From NCBI GenBank assembly GCA_014896535.1, contig JADBKE010000015.1, positions 1 through 64,000 of the forward strand: a DNA stretch of 64,000 bases. Direction: 5' to 3'. Numbering within the stretch: position 1 is the first letter of the stretch; each line of letters opens with the position of its first letter. Under the pieces are notes generated by a model. The model ran no database searches. It saw only the letters and a program-made list of their open reading frames with translations, and had not been told where the DNA came from. Shown piece after piece: positions 25,989 to 35,372 of the stretch. The stretch comes from Candidatus Fermentithermobacillaceae bacterium. GTDB taxonomy: Bacteria > Bacillota > Sulfobacillia > Fermentithermobacillales > DUSS01. The translations under genes were made by a program, and so were the position numbers.

Positions 25989-26948
25989 ATGGCCGGCCCA
26001 TACCAGGGCAAGCAGGACCCATCCGACGAGAAGATTCACTCGTCACCTGACCACTCTTCCGAACGGTCTTCTGCCGATAAGACCTCAGGCGAGCATCCTA
26101 GAGAGGTCGAACTGCAGGTAAAGATCCTGTATTACCCTTTTATGGGTACAAACGTTGACACGGAGCGGCTACTGCTCTTGCCCAAAATCTGCTACGCTCC
26201 GCTGGATATCGGCGAACTCGAGCGTATGCTGTTCGGGGACAAGCCTTCCAAAGAAGAGGTCGGGCGATTCATCAGAAGTTTAATCAATTCGGGTCATCTG
26301 GGAGCTCTGGAACACTGGTACACCACCTTTGCCGTGCAAGGCTATTCCAGAATATCGAGCCAGCAAAACGACAGGCACCGTCTTATGAAGGTGTTTAAAG
26401 ACGCCGGTGTTGTCTACTACAACGAACCGGTTCAGGCTTCGCCAGACGTATCCCAGCTTCAGCAGTCTCAGCGATACGTGAGGGAGGAAAACTTTGGCTA
26501 CGTTGTTCCGCCGTCGTTCCGGGCTCACCCCGACTTCCTGGAACGATTTCGCAAGCTTCAGGAAGAAGTAAGGCAGATCCAGCGAGAGGGCCATGCCCGC
26601 GGTATTCCCGCCGAGGATGTGCGGTTCGCGCTGACCAACGCAACGGAGACGCGTTTCGTGATCACGGTAAACGCCAGACAGCTACGACATATGTTCAACC
26701 TTCGATGCTGCCAGAGGGCCCAATGGGAAATTCGGGAACTCTTTACGAAACTACTTTATGAATACAAGAAGATAGCTCCCAATATCTTTTACCGTGCAGG
26801 GGCGTCATGCGAGGATTTCGGTTACTGTCCCGAGGGGAAAATGTCCTGTGGCAGGGCGCCCACCATCGACGCCCTGCGTGAAGCCTACGAAGAAAAGCAC
26901 CGTTTGTCCCGGCGGAATGAGCCGGGAGGCGGGGAGGATGTTCGTTGA
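25989..26948 (+). CDS. thyX: FAD-dependent thymidylate synthase ThyX with split signature motif
   Basis: 319 residues. It makes dTMP from dUMP with FAD and methylene-tetrahydrofolate. The family pattern is clear: GALEHWYTTFAVQG, RHR at 129-131, QQSQRYVREENFGYVVPPS, NARQLRHMFNLRCCQRAQWEIRE, and a C-terminal CPEGKMSCGR cysteine cluster. In ordinary relatives about 7 residues separate RHR from SQRY; here 28 do (132-159), an insertion of about 21 within the substrate-binding signature. A polar N-terminal extension of about 40 residues precedes the domain. ATG 25989, AAGGTGA upstream. The enzyme is presumably active because no thyA is seen, but that is inference. Confidence 0.88.
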   Translation: MAGPYQGKQDPSDEKIHSSPDHSSERSSADKTSGEHPREVELQVKILYYPFMGTNVDTERLLLLPKICYAPLDIGELERMLFGDKPSKEEVGRFIRSLINSGHLGALEHWYTTFAVQGYSRISSQQNDRHRLMKVFKDAGVVYYNEPVQASPDVSQLQQSQRYVREENFGYVVPPSFRAHPDFLERFRKLQEEVRQIQREGHARGIPAEDVRFALTNATETRFVITVNARQLRHMFNLRCCQRAQWEIRELFTKLLYEYKKIAPNIFYRAGASCEDFGYCPEGKMSCGRAPTIDALREAYEEKHRLSRRNEPGGGEDVR

Positions 26949-27724
26949 ACATCGGCCGCTCGAGGGAGACTTGTGTAATATCGGGAAGACAGGCGGTGGC
27001 GGAAGCTCTCAGGAGCAGGTGGCCTGTCCGTGAAGTTCTCATTTCTAGGAAATCCGCCAAGCGTTTCGACGAGATCTTGCGATACGCGGAGCAAGCCGGG
27101 GTTTCCGTTGTCGTGCTCGATGATGACCTATTCCGGGCGAAATGTTCCGGAGCATTCCAGGGTATCTCGGCCGTTATCGAAGAAGTGCCTGCTGTCGAAG
27201 TCCAGGACCTTCTGGAACGGGCGGGGCAGCGGGGAGAGGACGCATTTCTTCTGGCGGTGGACGGCGTCGAAGACCCGCAGAATTTAGGAGCCATGGCACG
27301 GACCGCCCTTTCCATGGGTGTCCACGGTCTTGTGGTTCCGAGGCGCCGGGTGGCGAAACTGGGACAGGGTGCCGCGAGAGCGTCCGCGGGTGCCGTGTTC
27401 CACCTCCCCGTTGCTGAAGTGCCTAACATGCATTGGTTCATCAGATGGGCAAAGGAAAACGGCCTGTGGGTTTATGGTCTGGACGCGGCTGGCTCGGTTG
27501 AACTGTGGAGCCAGGACTTCGCAGGCCCGGTGGCTATCGTGGTAGGGGGAGAAGGACGGGGTCTTTCCCGGCTCGTACGGGAGAGTTGCGATGTCCTTGT
27601 GAAAATTCCCATGTACGGGCCGATAAACAGTTTGAACGCCAGCGTGGCGGCAGCTTTGGCCCTGTATGAAGTGCGCAGACAACGCGTTCTGAAGCCTTTT
27701 TCTCGCTCTGAAGCCTCCTATTGA
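26945..27724 (+). CDS. rlmB: 23S rRNA (guanosine-2'-O)-methyltransferase RlmB (TrmH/SpoU family)
   Basis: 259-residue SPOUT-class methyltransferase. The N-terminal substrate-binding domain (RQAVAEALRS) is followed by the trefoil-knot domain with motifs DGVEDPQNLGAMARTA, VVGGEGRGLSRL and IPMYGPINSLNASVAAAL, all typical of RlmB, which methylates G2251 (E. coli numbering) of 23S rRNA. The TTG start overlaps the thyX stop by 4 bases. The sigH promoter lies at its 3' end. Confidence 0.93.
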   Translation: MNIGRSRETCVISGRQAVAEALRSRWPVREVLISRKSAKRFDEILRYAEQAGVSVVVLDDDLFRAKCSGAFQGISAVIEEVPAVEVQDLLERAGQRGEDAFLLAVDGVEDPQNLGAMARTALSMGVHGLVVPRRRVAKLGQGAARASAGAVFHLPVAEVPNMHWFIRWAKENGLWVYGLDAAGSVELWSQDFAGPVAIVVGGEGRGLSRLVRESCDVLVKIPMYGPINSLNASVAAALALYEVRRQRVLKPFSRSEASY

Positions 27725-27750
27725 TTGAAGCCGCAACAAGCGGTTATAAT
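27721..27750 (+). promoter_or_regulatory. promoter of sigH
   Basis: TTGATT (27721-27726) and TATAAT (27745-27750), 18-base spacer, overlapping the stop codon of rlmB. This agrees with the known sigma-A control of sigH (spo0H) in Bacillus. Confidence 0.7.
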
Positions 27751-27802
27751 GGGGTTGTTCGCGGGGACAGGCCATACCGGAGGGCACGGGAGGGGATGCC
27801 TG

Positions 27803-28471
27803 TTGGCAATGGGCCCTGAAACTGACCCTTACCTCGGCTTCTCAAACAAGACCGATGAAGAAGTAGTTGATCTGGCACGAGCGGGTTCGGTTTTGGCACA
27901 GGAGTATTTAATCAACAAGTACAGGAGTTTTGTAAGGGCAAAGGCGCGATCCTATTTCCTCATAGGCGCCGACCGCGAAGACATCATCCAGGAAGGCATG
28001 ATCGGGCTTTATAAGGCGATAAGAGATTTTCGCGGTGACAAGCTTGCTTCGTTCAAGGCTTTTGCCGAACTATGCATTCAGAGACAGATCATTACCGCGA
28101 TCAAGACGGCTACAAGGCAGAAGCATATTCCTTTGAACTCGTACATTTCATTGAACAGGCCCATTTACGACGAGGACTCTGACCGTACGCTCATTGACGT
28201 GATGCCCGGCGCGGACGTCGCCGACCCCGAGGAAATCGTGATTAACGGCGAAGAAGCGAGTTACATCGAATCCAGAATGACCGAGCTCTTGAGCGACCTC
28301 GAACGACAGGTACTCGCATACTACCTCGACGGAAAGTCCTACATGGAAATCGCCGCAGACCTGAACCGGCACGTTAAATCCATCGATAACGCTCTCCAGC
28401 GCGTCAAGCGGAAACTCGAGAAATTCGTGTATCCGCGGAATTCAAGGCAATCGGACGTCATGGCCCGTTAG
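27803..28471 (+). CDS. sigH: RNA polymerase sporulation sigma factor SigH
   Basis: A 222-residue sigma-70-family factor of the SigH (Spo0H) group, needed for the switch to sporulation. Region 2 (REDIIQEGMIGLYKAIRDF, then FAELCIQRQIITAIKTATR) and region 4 (LERQVLAYYLDGKSYMEIAADL with a C-terminal helix-turn-helix) are clear. The TTG at 27803 follows GGGAGGGG by 7 bases. In Bacillus the gene is followed by rpmG-secE-nusG; here about 5 kb of accessory genes and tuf intervene. Confidence 0.95.
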   Translation: MAMGPETDPYLGFSNKTDEEVVDLARAGSVLAQEYLINKYRSFVRAKARSYFLIGADREDIIQEGMIGLYKAIRDFRGDKLASFKAFAELCIQRQIITAIKTATRQKHIPLNSYISLNRPIYDEDSDRTLIDVMPGADVADPEEIVINGEEASYIESRMTELLSDLERQVLAYYLDGKSYMEIAADLNRHVKSIDNALQRVKRKLEKFVYPRNSRQSDVMAR

Positions 28472-28735
28472 AACAGCAACCTACCGACCAAGTTTTGGGG
28501 GCCGAGCTTCCGTAACGAGTGGGGAAGCGTCGGGATCCCGTATCCCCTGGGAACGTGCCTCGGCGTGACGGTACTCAGGTTTGAAGGTGGTTACCTCGCC
28601 GAGTTGTCTTTTTTAGACGGTCGTCTTTCCGTAACGGCGGTTGAGGTTGCAGACCGGACGGACAATTACAGACAAGGGGCTCGCGGCCATTCGTCTGCGC
28701 AGAACTAAGGAGCGGCTTGCGGAGGTGGGGAAAAG
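28472..28735 (+). other. intergenic region before the nucleoside hydrolase
   Basis: 264 bases, no gene seen. It contains a run of six T at about 28609-28614, followed by the short inverted repeat AGACG-GT-CGTCT near 28615-28626, and TTCCGTAACG occurring twice. An operator is possible but unassigned. No sigma-A promoter of quality was recognised. Confidence 0.4.
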
Positions 28736-29668
28736 TTGAAGTGGATCATAGATACGGATCCCGGAATTGACGATGCGGCTGCGATTATCACGTTCCTGGC
28801 TTATCGCGGAGAAGACGTCTTAGGTATTACGACCGTGCACGGAAACGTCGGAATCGAGCACACGACCAAAAACGCTTTGAGACTGGTAGAGCTCATGGGA
28901 ATGGACATTCCCGTTTACAAGGGCCTCACCCAGCCCCTCTTGCAACCCCCAGCTACTGCGACCGCCTTCCACGGCAGCGATGGTTTCGGCGATGCACATT
29001 TGCCCGACCCGACCCGAACAGTAGCTTGTGGGCACGCAGTGGACTTTATCATCGATCAGGTACACAGGCATGCGGGGGATATTTGCCTACTCACCTTGGG
29101 GCCTCTTTCCAATATCGCTGTGGCCCTTGCAAAGGATCGGAGCATCACCCGGGAAATAAGGGAAATTTACATGATGGCCGGTACCTGCCGGGGGAGGGGA
29201 AACACCACCGCAGCTTCGGAATTTAACGTCTACACCGACCCCGAGGCGGCTGCCATCGTGTTTGCGTCGGGTGTTCCGATTACGGTCGTTCCGTGGGAGA
29301 CGTGCGTCGACACAATGTTTGGCCCGGACGTAGTCGAGGAGATTCGAAAGATTGAAACGACAGTCGGAAGAACCTTCGCCAAAGCGATGGAATTCGCGGT
29401 CAAAAAGACCCTTGCCTCCACCGGACGCGAAGGCGTGGTTCTCTGCGACCTCCTGGCGGCTTGTGCCGCCATCGATCCCAGCGTGGTTCTCGAGTCCGAG
29501 AAGGTGCTAATGCGGGTTGAAACCGGTGGAGTGTATTCGAGAGGCTTCACGATGGTTGATGGACGCCCCAATCGGGGCGTACAACCCAATGCGGTGCTCT
29601 GTACAGGGTGCGATCGGTCCAAGATAGCCTCCATGTTCCTTGCCGCTTTGGGACACAAAACCAATTGA
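28736..29668 (+). CDS. inosine-uridine-preferring nucleoside hydrolase family protein
   Basis: 310-residue enzyme that cleaves ribonucleosides to base and ribose. The N-terminal calcium-binding aspartate cluster DTDPGIDDA (residues 6-14) is the family signature. GPLSNIAVAL and the C-terminal catalytic region are present, and the length is typical. TTG 28736 follows GGAGGTGGGG. It stands alone between sigH and a reverse-strand gene, with no nucleoside transporter nearby. Base preference cannot be told. Confidence 0.92.
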   Translation: MKWIIDTDPGIDDAAAIITFLAYRGEDVLGITTVHGNVGIEHTTKNALRLVELMGMDIPVYKGLTQPLLQPPATATAFHGSDGFGDAHLPDPTRTVACGHAVDFIIDQVHRHAGDICLLTLGPLSNIAVALAKDRSITREIREIYMMAGTCRGRGNTTAASEFNVYTDPEAAAIVFASGVPITVVPWETCVDTMFGPDVVEEIRKIETTVGRTFAKAMEFAVKKTLASTGREGVVLCDLLAACAAIDPSVVLESEKVLMRVETGGVYSRGFTMVDGRPNRGVQPNAVLCTGCDRSKIASMFLAALGHKTN

Positions 29669-29692
29669 GGCCCTTTCAAGAGTTGCGGCGCG

Positions 29693-30292
29693 TTACGCGC
29701 CGAGCCGCTGGTCCTCAGAGGCAGCTTGGGCGGTCCGGGGACGGTGGTGCGCCCGTGAGGCGATAGTGGCAGGTGGTGCTAAGAAATTGTTAGGACGTAC
29801 AGGTGGACCGGCGTGCCTTTGCCGTTGAATATCTTCACGTTGGGTACGGAATCCAGATGGACCTGCCCGAGACAGACGTAGAGACGCCTGCAGGAGAGAC
29901 TCGAGTCGGTGCGCCTGCTCCGAATGCCAATCTACTGACAGACCGCTCACCCATGAGATGGGATCCAATATCGGTCTGCGTCTAGTTTCCGCTTCAAGTT
30001 GTTTGGGAAGTCTCATGAATTCATCGAGCAATTCGTGAAATGTTTCATCGGAAATCTGGATCAAGTCACGCATTCTAAAACAAAGGTATAGCCTGCACGC
30101 GGCAGGTCGTGAAAAAACATCGAGGCGGCAGCCGTCGTTCCGATGCAAGAAACAGCGTCCCGCACTACCAGGTAAGAGCTCAAAATACCCCCTACCGGGG
30201 CGGAAATTGGGCAGCGAAAACCATTCAAATAGCATATCGCGTTGCCCATGTTCGAGCATCCACAGGACATCGTCGGGTCTAAAGCGAGGCAC
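29693..30292 (-). CDS. hypothetical protein with a YkgJ-like cysteine segment
   Basis: A 199-residue frame filling the gap between nucleoside hydrolase and tRNA-Thr. A stretch with GRCFLHRNDGC, then RPAACRLYLC, resembles the later half of the Fe-S/zinc-binding YkgJ (CxxCxxxCC-type) family, but the expected N-terminal CxxCC is missing. The last 80 residues are Arg/Pro-rich and low in quality. No ribosome site precedes the GTG at 30292. It may be a decayed or partial gene, or the true frame may be shorter. It could be read through from the tRNA promoter. Confidence 0.4.
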   Translation of the reverse strand: MPRFRPDDVLWMLEHGQRDMLFEWFSLPNFRPGRGYFELLPGSAGRCFLHRNDGCRLDVFSRPAACRLYLCFRMRDLIQISDETFHELLDEFMRLPKQLEAETRRRPILDPISWVSGLSVDWHSEQAHRLESLLQASLRLSRAGPSGFRTQREDIQRQRHAGPPVRPNNFLAPPATIASRAHHRPRTAQAASEDQRLGA

Positions 30293-30337
30293 ATGGGTAC
30301 AGCATGCTTGTGGTAACTCGGAGGCGGGCCTTTACGC

Positions 30338-30412
30338 TGGAGCCGGCGATGGGATTCGAACCCATAACCTACTGATTACAAATCAGTTGCTCTGCCGTTG
30401 AGCTACGCCGGC
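30338..30412 (-). tRNA. tRNA-Thr (anticodon TGT)
   Basis: Cloverleaf on the reverse strand: acceptor GCCGGCG/CGCCGGC, D-stem GCTC/GAGC, anticodon stem ACTGA/TCAGT with loop TTTGTAA, T-arm ATGGG-TTCGAAT-CCCAT, and encoded CCA. Confidence 0.95.
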
Positions 30413-30425
30413 CCGCGCCGAGTGT

Positions 30426-30453
30426 ATTATACCAGAACTCCGGCCGCCGCGAA
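30426..30453 (-). promoter_or_regulatory. promoter of tRNA-Thr (TGT)
   Basis: Reverse strand: a perfect TATAAT (30431-30426) preceded by TGG, an extended -10, and TTCGCG (30453-30448) at a 16-base spacer. It lies about 14 bases before the tRNA. Confidence 0.65.
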
Positions 30454-30644
30454 TGCCCACGGGTAACCGCGGCGCGTTCTTCCAGTGCTGTCCTTACCCA
30501 TCGCTGCCCGGGAGTCCCCGGTTCCAAGTCCGCCCTTCGGTCTGGGAGCCCACCAAGGAAACGGGGACAAGCACCGCGAACCTGTATGCAACGGGCCCGA
30601 TGGAGGTTGCTTACCCAGCCCTGAAACGAGAGGAGGAATCCGCA

Positions 30645-31436
30645 GTGGGCGGCCATCCGGCGAATCCCGAAATACGCGAAGTAAGCCCCGAGGGAATTGA
30701 CTCGGTAAACATCATGTGCACGATGCCCGACTCCGACCCGCGAGCGGTAATGGAAGAGAGTGCCCGCGTGCACCGGCATGTTGCGTCTATTGGCGTGAGG
30801 ACGCTGGCTGTCTTTGACGAGGGAAAGCCGGTGGGTCGGCTGGAGATTATGCCGATCGAAGCCGCCCCTCTTGCCCTTTCCGGCGATGGGCTCTGGGTGA
30901 TCAGGTGCCTGTGGGTACTGGAGAAGTCCCAAGGCCGCGGTATGGGGAGGGCTCTAATGGAACGTGCCATAGAGATCGCTTCTGGTTCGAAAGGCATCGC
31001 GGTGGTCACGTACAATAACTGGATGCCCGTTCCGTTCTTTGAGAAGTTCGGGTTCGAACTGGTGGACAGAAAGGGCAGTGCCTCCCTGCTACTGCTCAAA
31101 ATGAGCCCCCACGCCACGGCGTCGTTCGTACCGCCCCGCAACGCGGTTCCGATATCTCCGGACCGTTCGAAAGGGGATCTCGTTGCCGTCGAAGCGGTAT
31201 TTACGGGCAGATGTCCCTGGCTCATGCAGAGCTGGAGGCGATGGCTGAGGGCGGCGCGAGATATGTCCGACCGAGTCGTAACTTCCGAACGGTTTATCTT
31301 CACGAGGGATGATGCGATGCACTACGGGGACGAGAACATCTACATCGACGGTATTCCTCTTGACGACTCGCCCCTCAATTTAGAGGCGTTCCGCAAAGCC
31401 GTCGCCGCCAGGCTTCTGGAAAAAGGCCTTGGCTAA
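30645..31436 (+). CDS. GNAT-family N-acetyltransferase with C-terminal extension
   Basis: 263 residues. An N-terminal Gcn5-type acetyltransferase domain holds the acetyl-CoA loop EKSQGRGMGRALMERA and the trailing NNWMPVPFFEKFGFELVDR. A C-terminal part of about 110 residues, without a recognised domain, continues to IYIDGIPLDDSPLNLEAFRKA. GTG 30645 with AGGAGG 8 bases upstream is preferred over the longer frame to 30453. Such two-part proteins occur in anaerobic Bacillota; the substrate is unknown. The 3' end overlaps the convergent alkyltransferase gene by 4 bases. Confidence 0.82.
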   Translation: MGGHPANPEIREVSPEGIDSVNIMCTMPDSDPRAVMEESARVHRHVASIGVRTLAVFDEGKPVGRLEIMPIEAAPLALSGDGLWVIRCLWVLEKSQGRGMGRALMERAIEIASGSKGIAVVTYNNWMPVPFFEKFGFELVDRKGSASLLLLKMSPHATASFVPPRNAVPISPDRSKGDLVAVEAVFTGRCPWLMQSWRRWLRAARDMSDRVVTSERFIFTRDDAMHYGDENIYIDGIPLDDSPLNLEAFRKAVAARLLEKGLG

Positions 31437-32011
31437 CCCGTGACAAGACCGAGGGGTACTTGACGCGCTGCCCTCGCCTCGTGCCGCAGCAGCCATTCCT
31501 TGCGAGCCAGGCCGCCCCCATACCCGCCCAACCCCGCCGACCCAACGACGCGGTGACACGGTACGATGATGGCAATCGGGTTAGCAGCGCAGGCGTTCCC
31601 GACGGCGCGATAGGCTCGCGGTGCGCCAACCAGAGAAGCTACTTGTCCATACGTCCTTGTCTCACCGAACGGGATGTCCATCAGAGCACGCCACACTCTC
31701 ACGAAAAACGCGGGACCCGCAAGCTTCAAAGGGACAGAAAAACGTTTCAGCCTGCCCTCAAAGTAGAGGTCGATCTCACGGCGCACCTTTTCGAACGCGT
31801 CATCGAGGGTAACGATGTCAAGACCCGGACTCCGAACAGCCCCGGAGTCAGAACCCGCACGCAGGTCGTCGGAAAACGACTGAGCCTGGCTGGCAGCAAG
31901 CTTGCGGTCACTGAAAGAAAGCTCGATAAGGTAACTGCCGTCAAATATAAGGGATACAGTGCCGATGGGGGTATTCAGCAAGTACCGACGCCCAATTTCG
32001 TAGCTACCCAA
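31433..32011 (-). CDS. ogt: methylated-DNA-[protein]-cysteine S-methyltransferase
   Basis: A 192-residue suicide repair protein that removes alkyl groups from O6-methylguanine. The acceptor motif PCHRV lies in ANPIAIIVPCHRVVGS, followed by GLGGYGGGLARKEWLLRHE, the conserved C-terminus. PFGETRTYGQVA supplies the DNA-binding helix. The start is TTG, with GGAGG 10 bases upstream. It converges on the acetyltransferase. Confidence 0.92.
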   Translation of the reverse strand: MGSYEIGRRYLLNTPIGTVSLIFDGSYLIELSFSDRKLAASQAQSFSDDLRAGSDSGAVRSPGLDIVTLDDAFEKVRREIDLYFEGRLKRFSVPLKLAGPAFFVRVWRALMDIPFGETRTYGQVASLVGAPRAYRAVGNACAANPIAIIVPCHRVVGSAGLGGYGGGLARKEWLLRHEARAARQVPLGLVTG

Positions 32012-32063
32012 GGATATTGAGCCTCCGAACCAATGTTGTGGCTTCCTTGCCTTGGCATGACAC

Positions 32064-32092
32064 GACTTGCTGGGCCGTTAAGCTACGCCAGC
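32064..32092 (-). pseudogene. tRNA remnant (5' acceptor strand and D-arm)
   Basis: Read on the reverse strand from 32092, GCTGGCGTAGCTTAACGGC and the following bases line up without gaps with the start of tRNA-Thr(TGT) at 30412. About 23 of the first 30 bases are identical. The anticodon arm and 3' half are not recognisable, so this is a fragment, not a working tRNA. Confidence 0.55.
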
Positions 32093-32135
32093 CCCCGAAA
32101 ATACTATGCCGGAAAGGAGCGTGAGTCCTGGCGGC

Positions 32136-33182
32136 CTACACGTTGAATCTGATCAGGAGTATGTCACCGTCTTTTACCACGTAATCCCTACCTTCGGACC
32201 GGTACAAGCCGCGTTCCTTTACAGCTTTCACCGAGCCGAGACGATATAAGTCGTCGAAAGCCATGACTTCAGCGCGGATAAATCCCTTCTCCATATCGCT
32301 GTGGATCTTCCCCGCTGCCTTGACGGCGGTCGTTCCTTGGGGTACCGTCCAAGCTTTAACCTCTCGTGGGCCCATGGTAAAGAACGATATAAGGTTGAGC
32401 TCGGCTCGGGCGACTCTCGCCAGCCGCCAAGCGCCGGGTTCGTCCAGGCCGTACTCTCTGAGGAACTCCTGACGGTCCTCAGCAGGAAGGCGGGAGATCT
32501 CTTCTTCCACCGGTCCCGAGAAAATCTCCACGGGAATCTTGGCCTTTCGCGCGATCTCTTCGATCTGTTGTCTGCCGGGAAATACCGGGCTCCTCAGCGA
32601 GTCTTCGGCAACGTTTACCGCGAAAATGAACGGTTTGAGCGTCAAGAAGTCGAAATTCTCCAGAAGTGCGTCGTATGCCGGGTCGAAATTCACATTGCGC
32701 AACGGAATTTCGCTTTCAAGAGCTTCTTTGCACTGCCGGAGGAATGCGGGTTCCATTTGGTTTATGGGCCTAGCCTTGTTCAGCCTGAGCCGCTCCAGCC
32801 TGTTCTCCACCGCTTCCAGATCCTTGACGAGAAACGAGAGGTGAACGTGCTCAAAGTGGGATGTGATGGCGTTCGCGGCCCCCTGCTCCTCAAAACCGGC
32901 GATCAAGAAGGCTGGAATCACCTCGATGAGCACGTCCGATGACCGAACGGCCTTGAAAAACGACTGTTCATCTCCTTCATCGAGGACGACCACATCCATG
33001 CGGGCGAAGCTCGTTTTTTCGGGTTTACAGAGGTCGCTGAGATACTGAACTCGCCAATCCGGGATCTCGGCGACTCCAACCTCGGTTCTGTCTCTCTGGC
33101 CCGCGGCACGTTCGGAACCAGTGAGGACCCGGAAAACGGTGCTCTTGCCGGACTGAGGTTGTCCGATGATAGCCGCCTTCAT
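32136..33182 (-). CDS. ychF: YchF/OBG-type GTPase (ATPase) with TGS domain
   Basis: A 348-residue P-loop protein of the OBG/YchF branch. Walker A is GQPQSGKST near the N-terminus. The usual NKxD base-recognition motif is replaced by NVAE, as in YchF proteins, which prefer ATP. A coiled-coil insertion (KDLEAVENRLERLRLNK) and a C-terminal TGS-like domain (WTVPQGTTAVKAAGKIHSD ... LIRFNV) follow. The start is ATG 33182 with GGAGGG upstream; the longer frame is not supported. The role in translation or stress is known only in outline. Confidence 0.88.
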   Translation of the reverse strand: MKAAIIGQPQSGKSTVFRVLTGSERAAGQRDRTEVGVAEIPDWRVQYLSDLCKPEKTSFARMDVVVLDEGDEQSFFKAVRSSDVLIEVIPAFLIAGFEEQGAANAITSHFEHVHLSFLVKDLEAVENRLERLRLNKARPINQMEPAFLRQCKEALESEIPLRNVNFDPAYDALLENFDFLTLKPFIFAVNVAEDSLRSPVFPGRQQIEEIARKAKIPVEIFSGPVEEEISRLPAEDRQEFLREYGLDEPGAWRLARVARAELNLISFFTMGPREVKAWTVPQGTTAVKAAGKIHSDMEKGFIRAEVMAFDDLYRLGSVKAVKERGLYRSEGRDYVVKDGDILLIRFNV

Positions 33183-33218
33183 GCTATACCCTCCAACCGG
33201 GCCTAGAGCCCCAGAACC

Positions 33219-33248
33219 ATTGTACACCCATCGGCGAATTGTTGCGAA
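33219..33248 (-). promoter_or_regulatory. candidate promoter of ychF
   Basis: Reverse strand: TTCGCA (33248-33243) and TACAAT (33224-33219), 18-base spacer. The -10 matches in five of six positions. Confidence 0.4.
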
Positions 33249-33396
33249 CGGCGTCAGCACCGAGGTGGATCAAGCGCCCTCGGAGCCTTGCCGATTCCGC
33301 TTTCTCAACCAACGGAGCGGGCGGGTAGAATCTGTGCGCGCTCGCAGGAGCAAAAACCCACGCAGGCCACTTGCGCAGTTACTCGATGCGTAGTAA

Positions 33397-33402
33397 TATA
33401 CT
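33397..33402 (+). promoter_or_regulatory. possible -10 box before the tRNA-tuf cluster
   Basis: TATACT lies 8 bases before tRNA-Tyr. A TTGCGC at 33371-33376 would give an over-long 20-base spacer, so only the -10 hexamer is offered, with low confidence. Confidence 0.35.
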
Positions 33403-33410
33403 CTCTGCGT

Positions 33411-33496
33411 GGAGAGGTACCCAAGTGGCCAAAGGGGGCAGACTGTAAATCTGTTGGCCGACGCCTTCGCTGGTTCGAATCCAGCCCTCTCCACCA
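33411..33496 (+). tRNA. tRNA-Tyr (anticodon GTA)
   Basis: A class II tRNA with a long variable arm. Acceptor GGAGAGG/CCTCTCC, anticodon stem CAGAC/ATCTG with the GTA anticodon, T-arm CTGG-TTCGAAT-CCAG, encoded CCA. First of a three-tRNA cluster before tuf. Confidence 0.95.
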
Positions 33497-33504
33497 TAGA
33501 TTGT

Positions 33505-33581
<77 letters not shown>

Positions 33582-33611
33582 AATCCGAATATAACCTCAT
33601 GGTTCAGTGGC

Positions 33612-33687
<76 letters not shown>

Positions 33688-33705
33688 CTTTTTTTGAATT
33701 CAAGG

Positions 33706-33719
33706 GCGCCTCGAGGCGC
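33706..33719. repeat. 14-bp palindrome between tRNA-Thr and tuf
   Basis: GCGCCTCGAGGCGC is a perfect palindrome. It follows CTTTTTTT after the tRNA, so the T run is on the wrong side for forward termination. It may be a processing signal between tRNA and tuf mRNA. Confidence 0.45.
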
Positions 33720-33816
33720 TCGCCCTCGTCGCTATTGCAGGAATTCTCGTCCAATGATACAAAGATAACTGACGCCTTAGGGCCATAATATCAGGAGACG
33801 GCAAAGGAGGATATTC

Positions 33817-35019
<1,203 letters not shown>

Positions 35020-35026
35020 GCCTGTC

Positions 35027-35125
35027 CGGCGCGCCGGGAGGGGCGGTATCAGGGTAGTGCTCTGCAGGAGCGGCGCCAACACCGGCAGGACGAGTTCTGC
35101 GCTCCGGGCGCGCCGCGAATTTTAT
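35027..35125 (+). terminator. possible long-loop terminator after tuf copy 1
   Basis: CGGCGCGCCGGGAG (35027-35040) pairs with CTCCGGGCGCGCCG (35102-35115), one mismatch, enclosing about 60 bases that fold further. CGAATTTTAT follows. The rpmG promoter begins right after it. Confidence 0.5.
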
Positions 35126-35127
35126 CG

Positions 35128-35157
35128 TTGACAGTACAAAAAGCGCTGTGCTAGACT
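35128..35157 (+). promoter_or_regulatory. promoter of rpmG-tRNA-Trp-secE-nusG
   Basis: A perfect TTGACA (35128-35133) and TAGACT (35152-35157) with an 18-base spacer, about 35 bases before rpmG. Confidence 0.75.
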
Positions 35158-35191
35158 GTTCTGGCAGTTGGCTGGGGTGGGGGTAGGTTTC

Positions 35192-35353
35192 ATGGCGAAA
35201 GCTGACACGCAGATTATCACGCTCCAATGCGAGCAGTGCAAGAACCGGAATTACACGACGACGAAGAACCGCAAGGCCCATTCCGGTCGGCTGGAACTCA
35301 GAAAGTACTGCAAGTTCTGCCGAACTCATACCGTGCACCGAGAAGTTAGGTAG
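35192..35353 (+). CDS. rpmG: 50S ribosomal protein L33
   Basis: 53 residues with two CxxC pairs (CEQC, CKFC), the zinc-containing form. ATG 35192 gives the standard [13 protein letters not shown] start, with GGGGGTAGG upstream. Start of the rpmG-secE-nusG group typical of Bacillota. Confidence 0.93.
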   Translation: MAKADTQIITLQCEQCKNRNYTTTKNRKAHSGRLELRKYCKFCRTHTVHREVR

Positions 35354-35372
35354 AACGGGTAGCATTGGTCGC

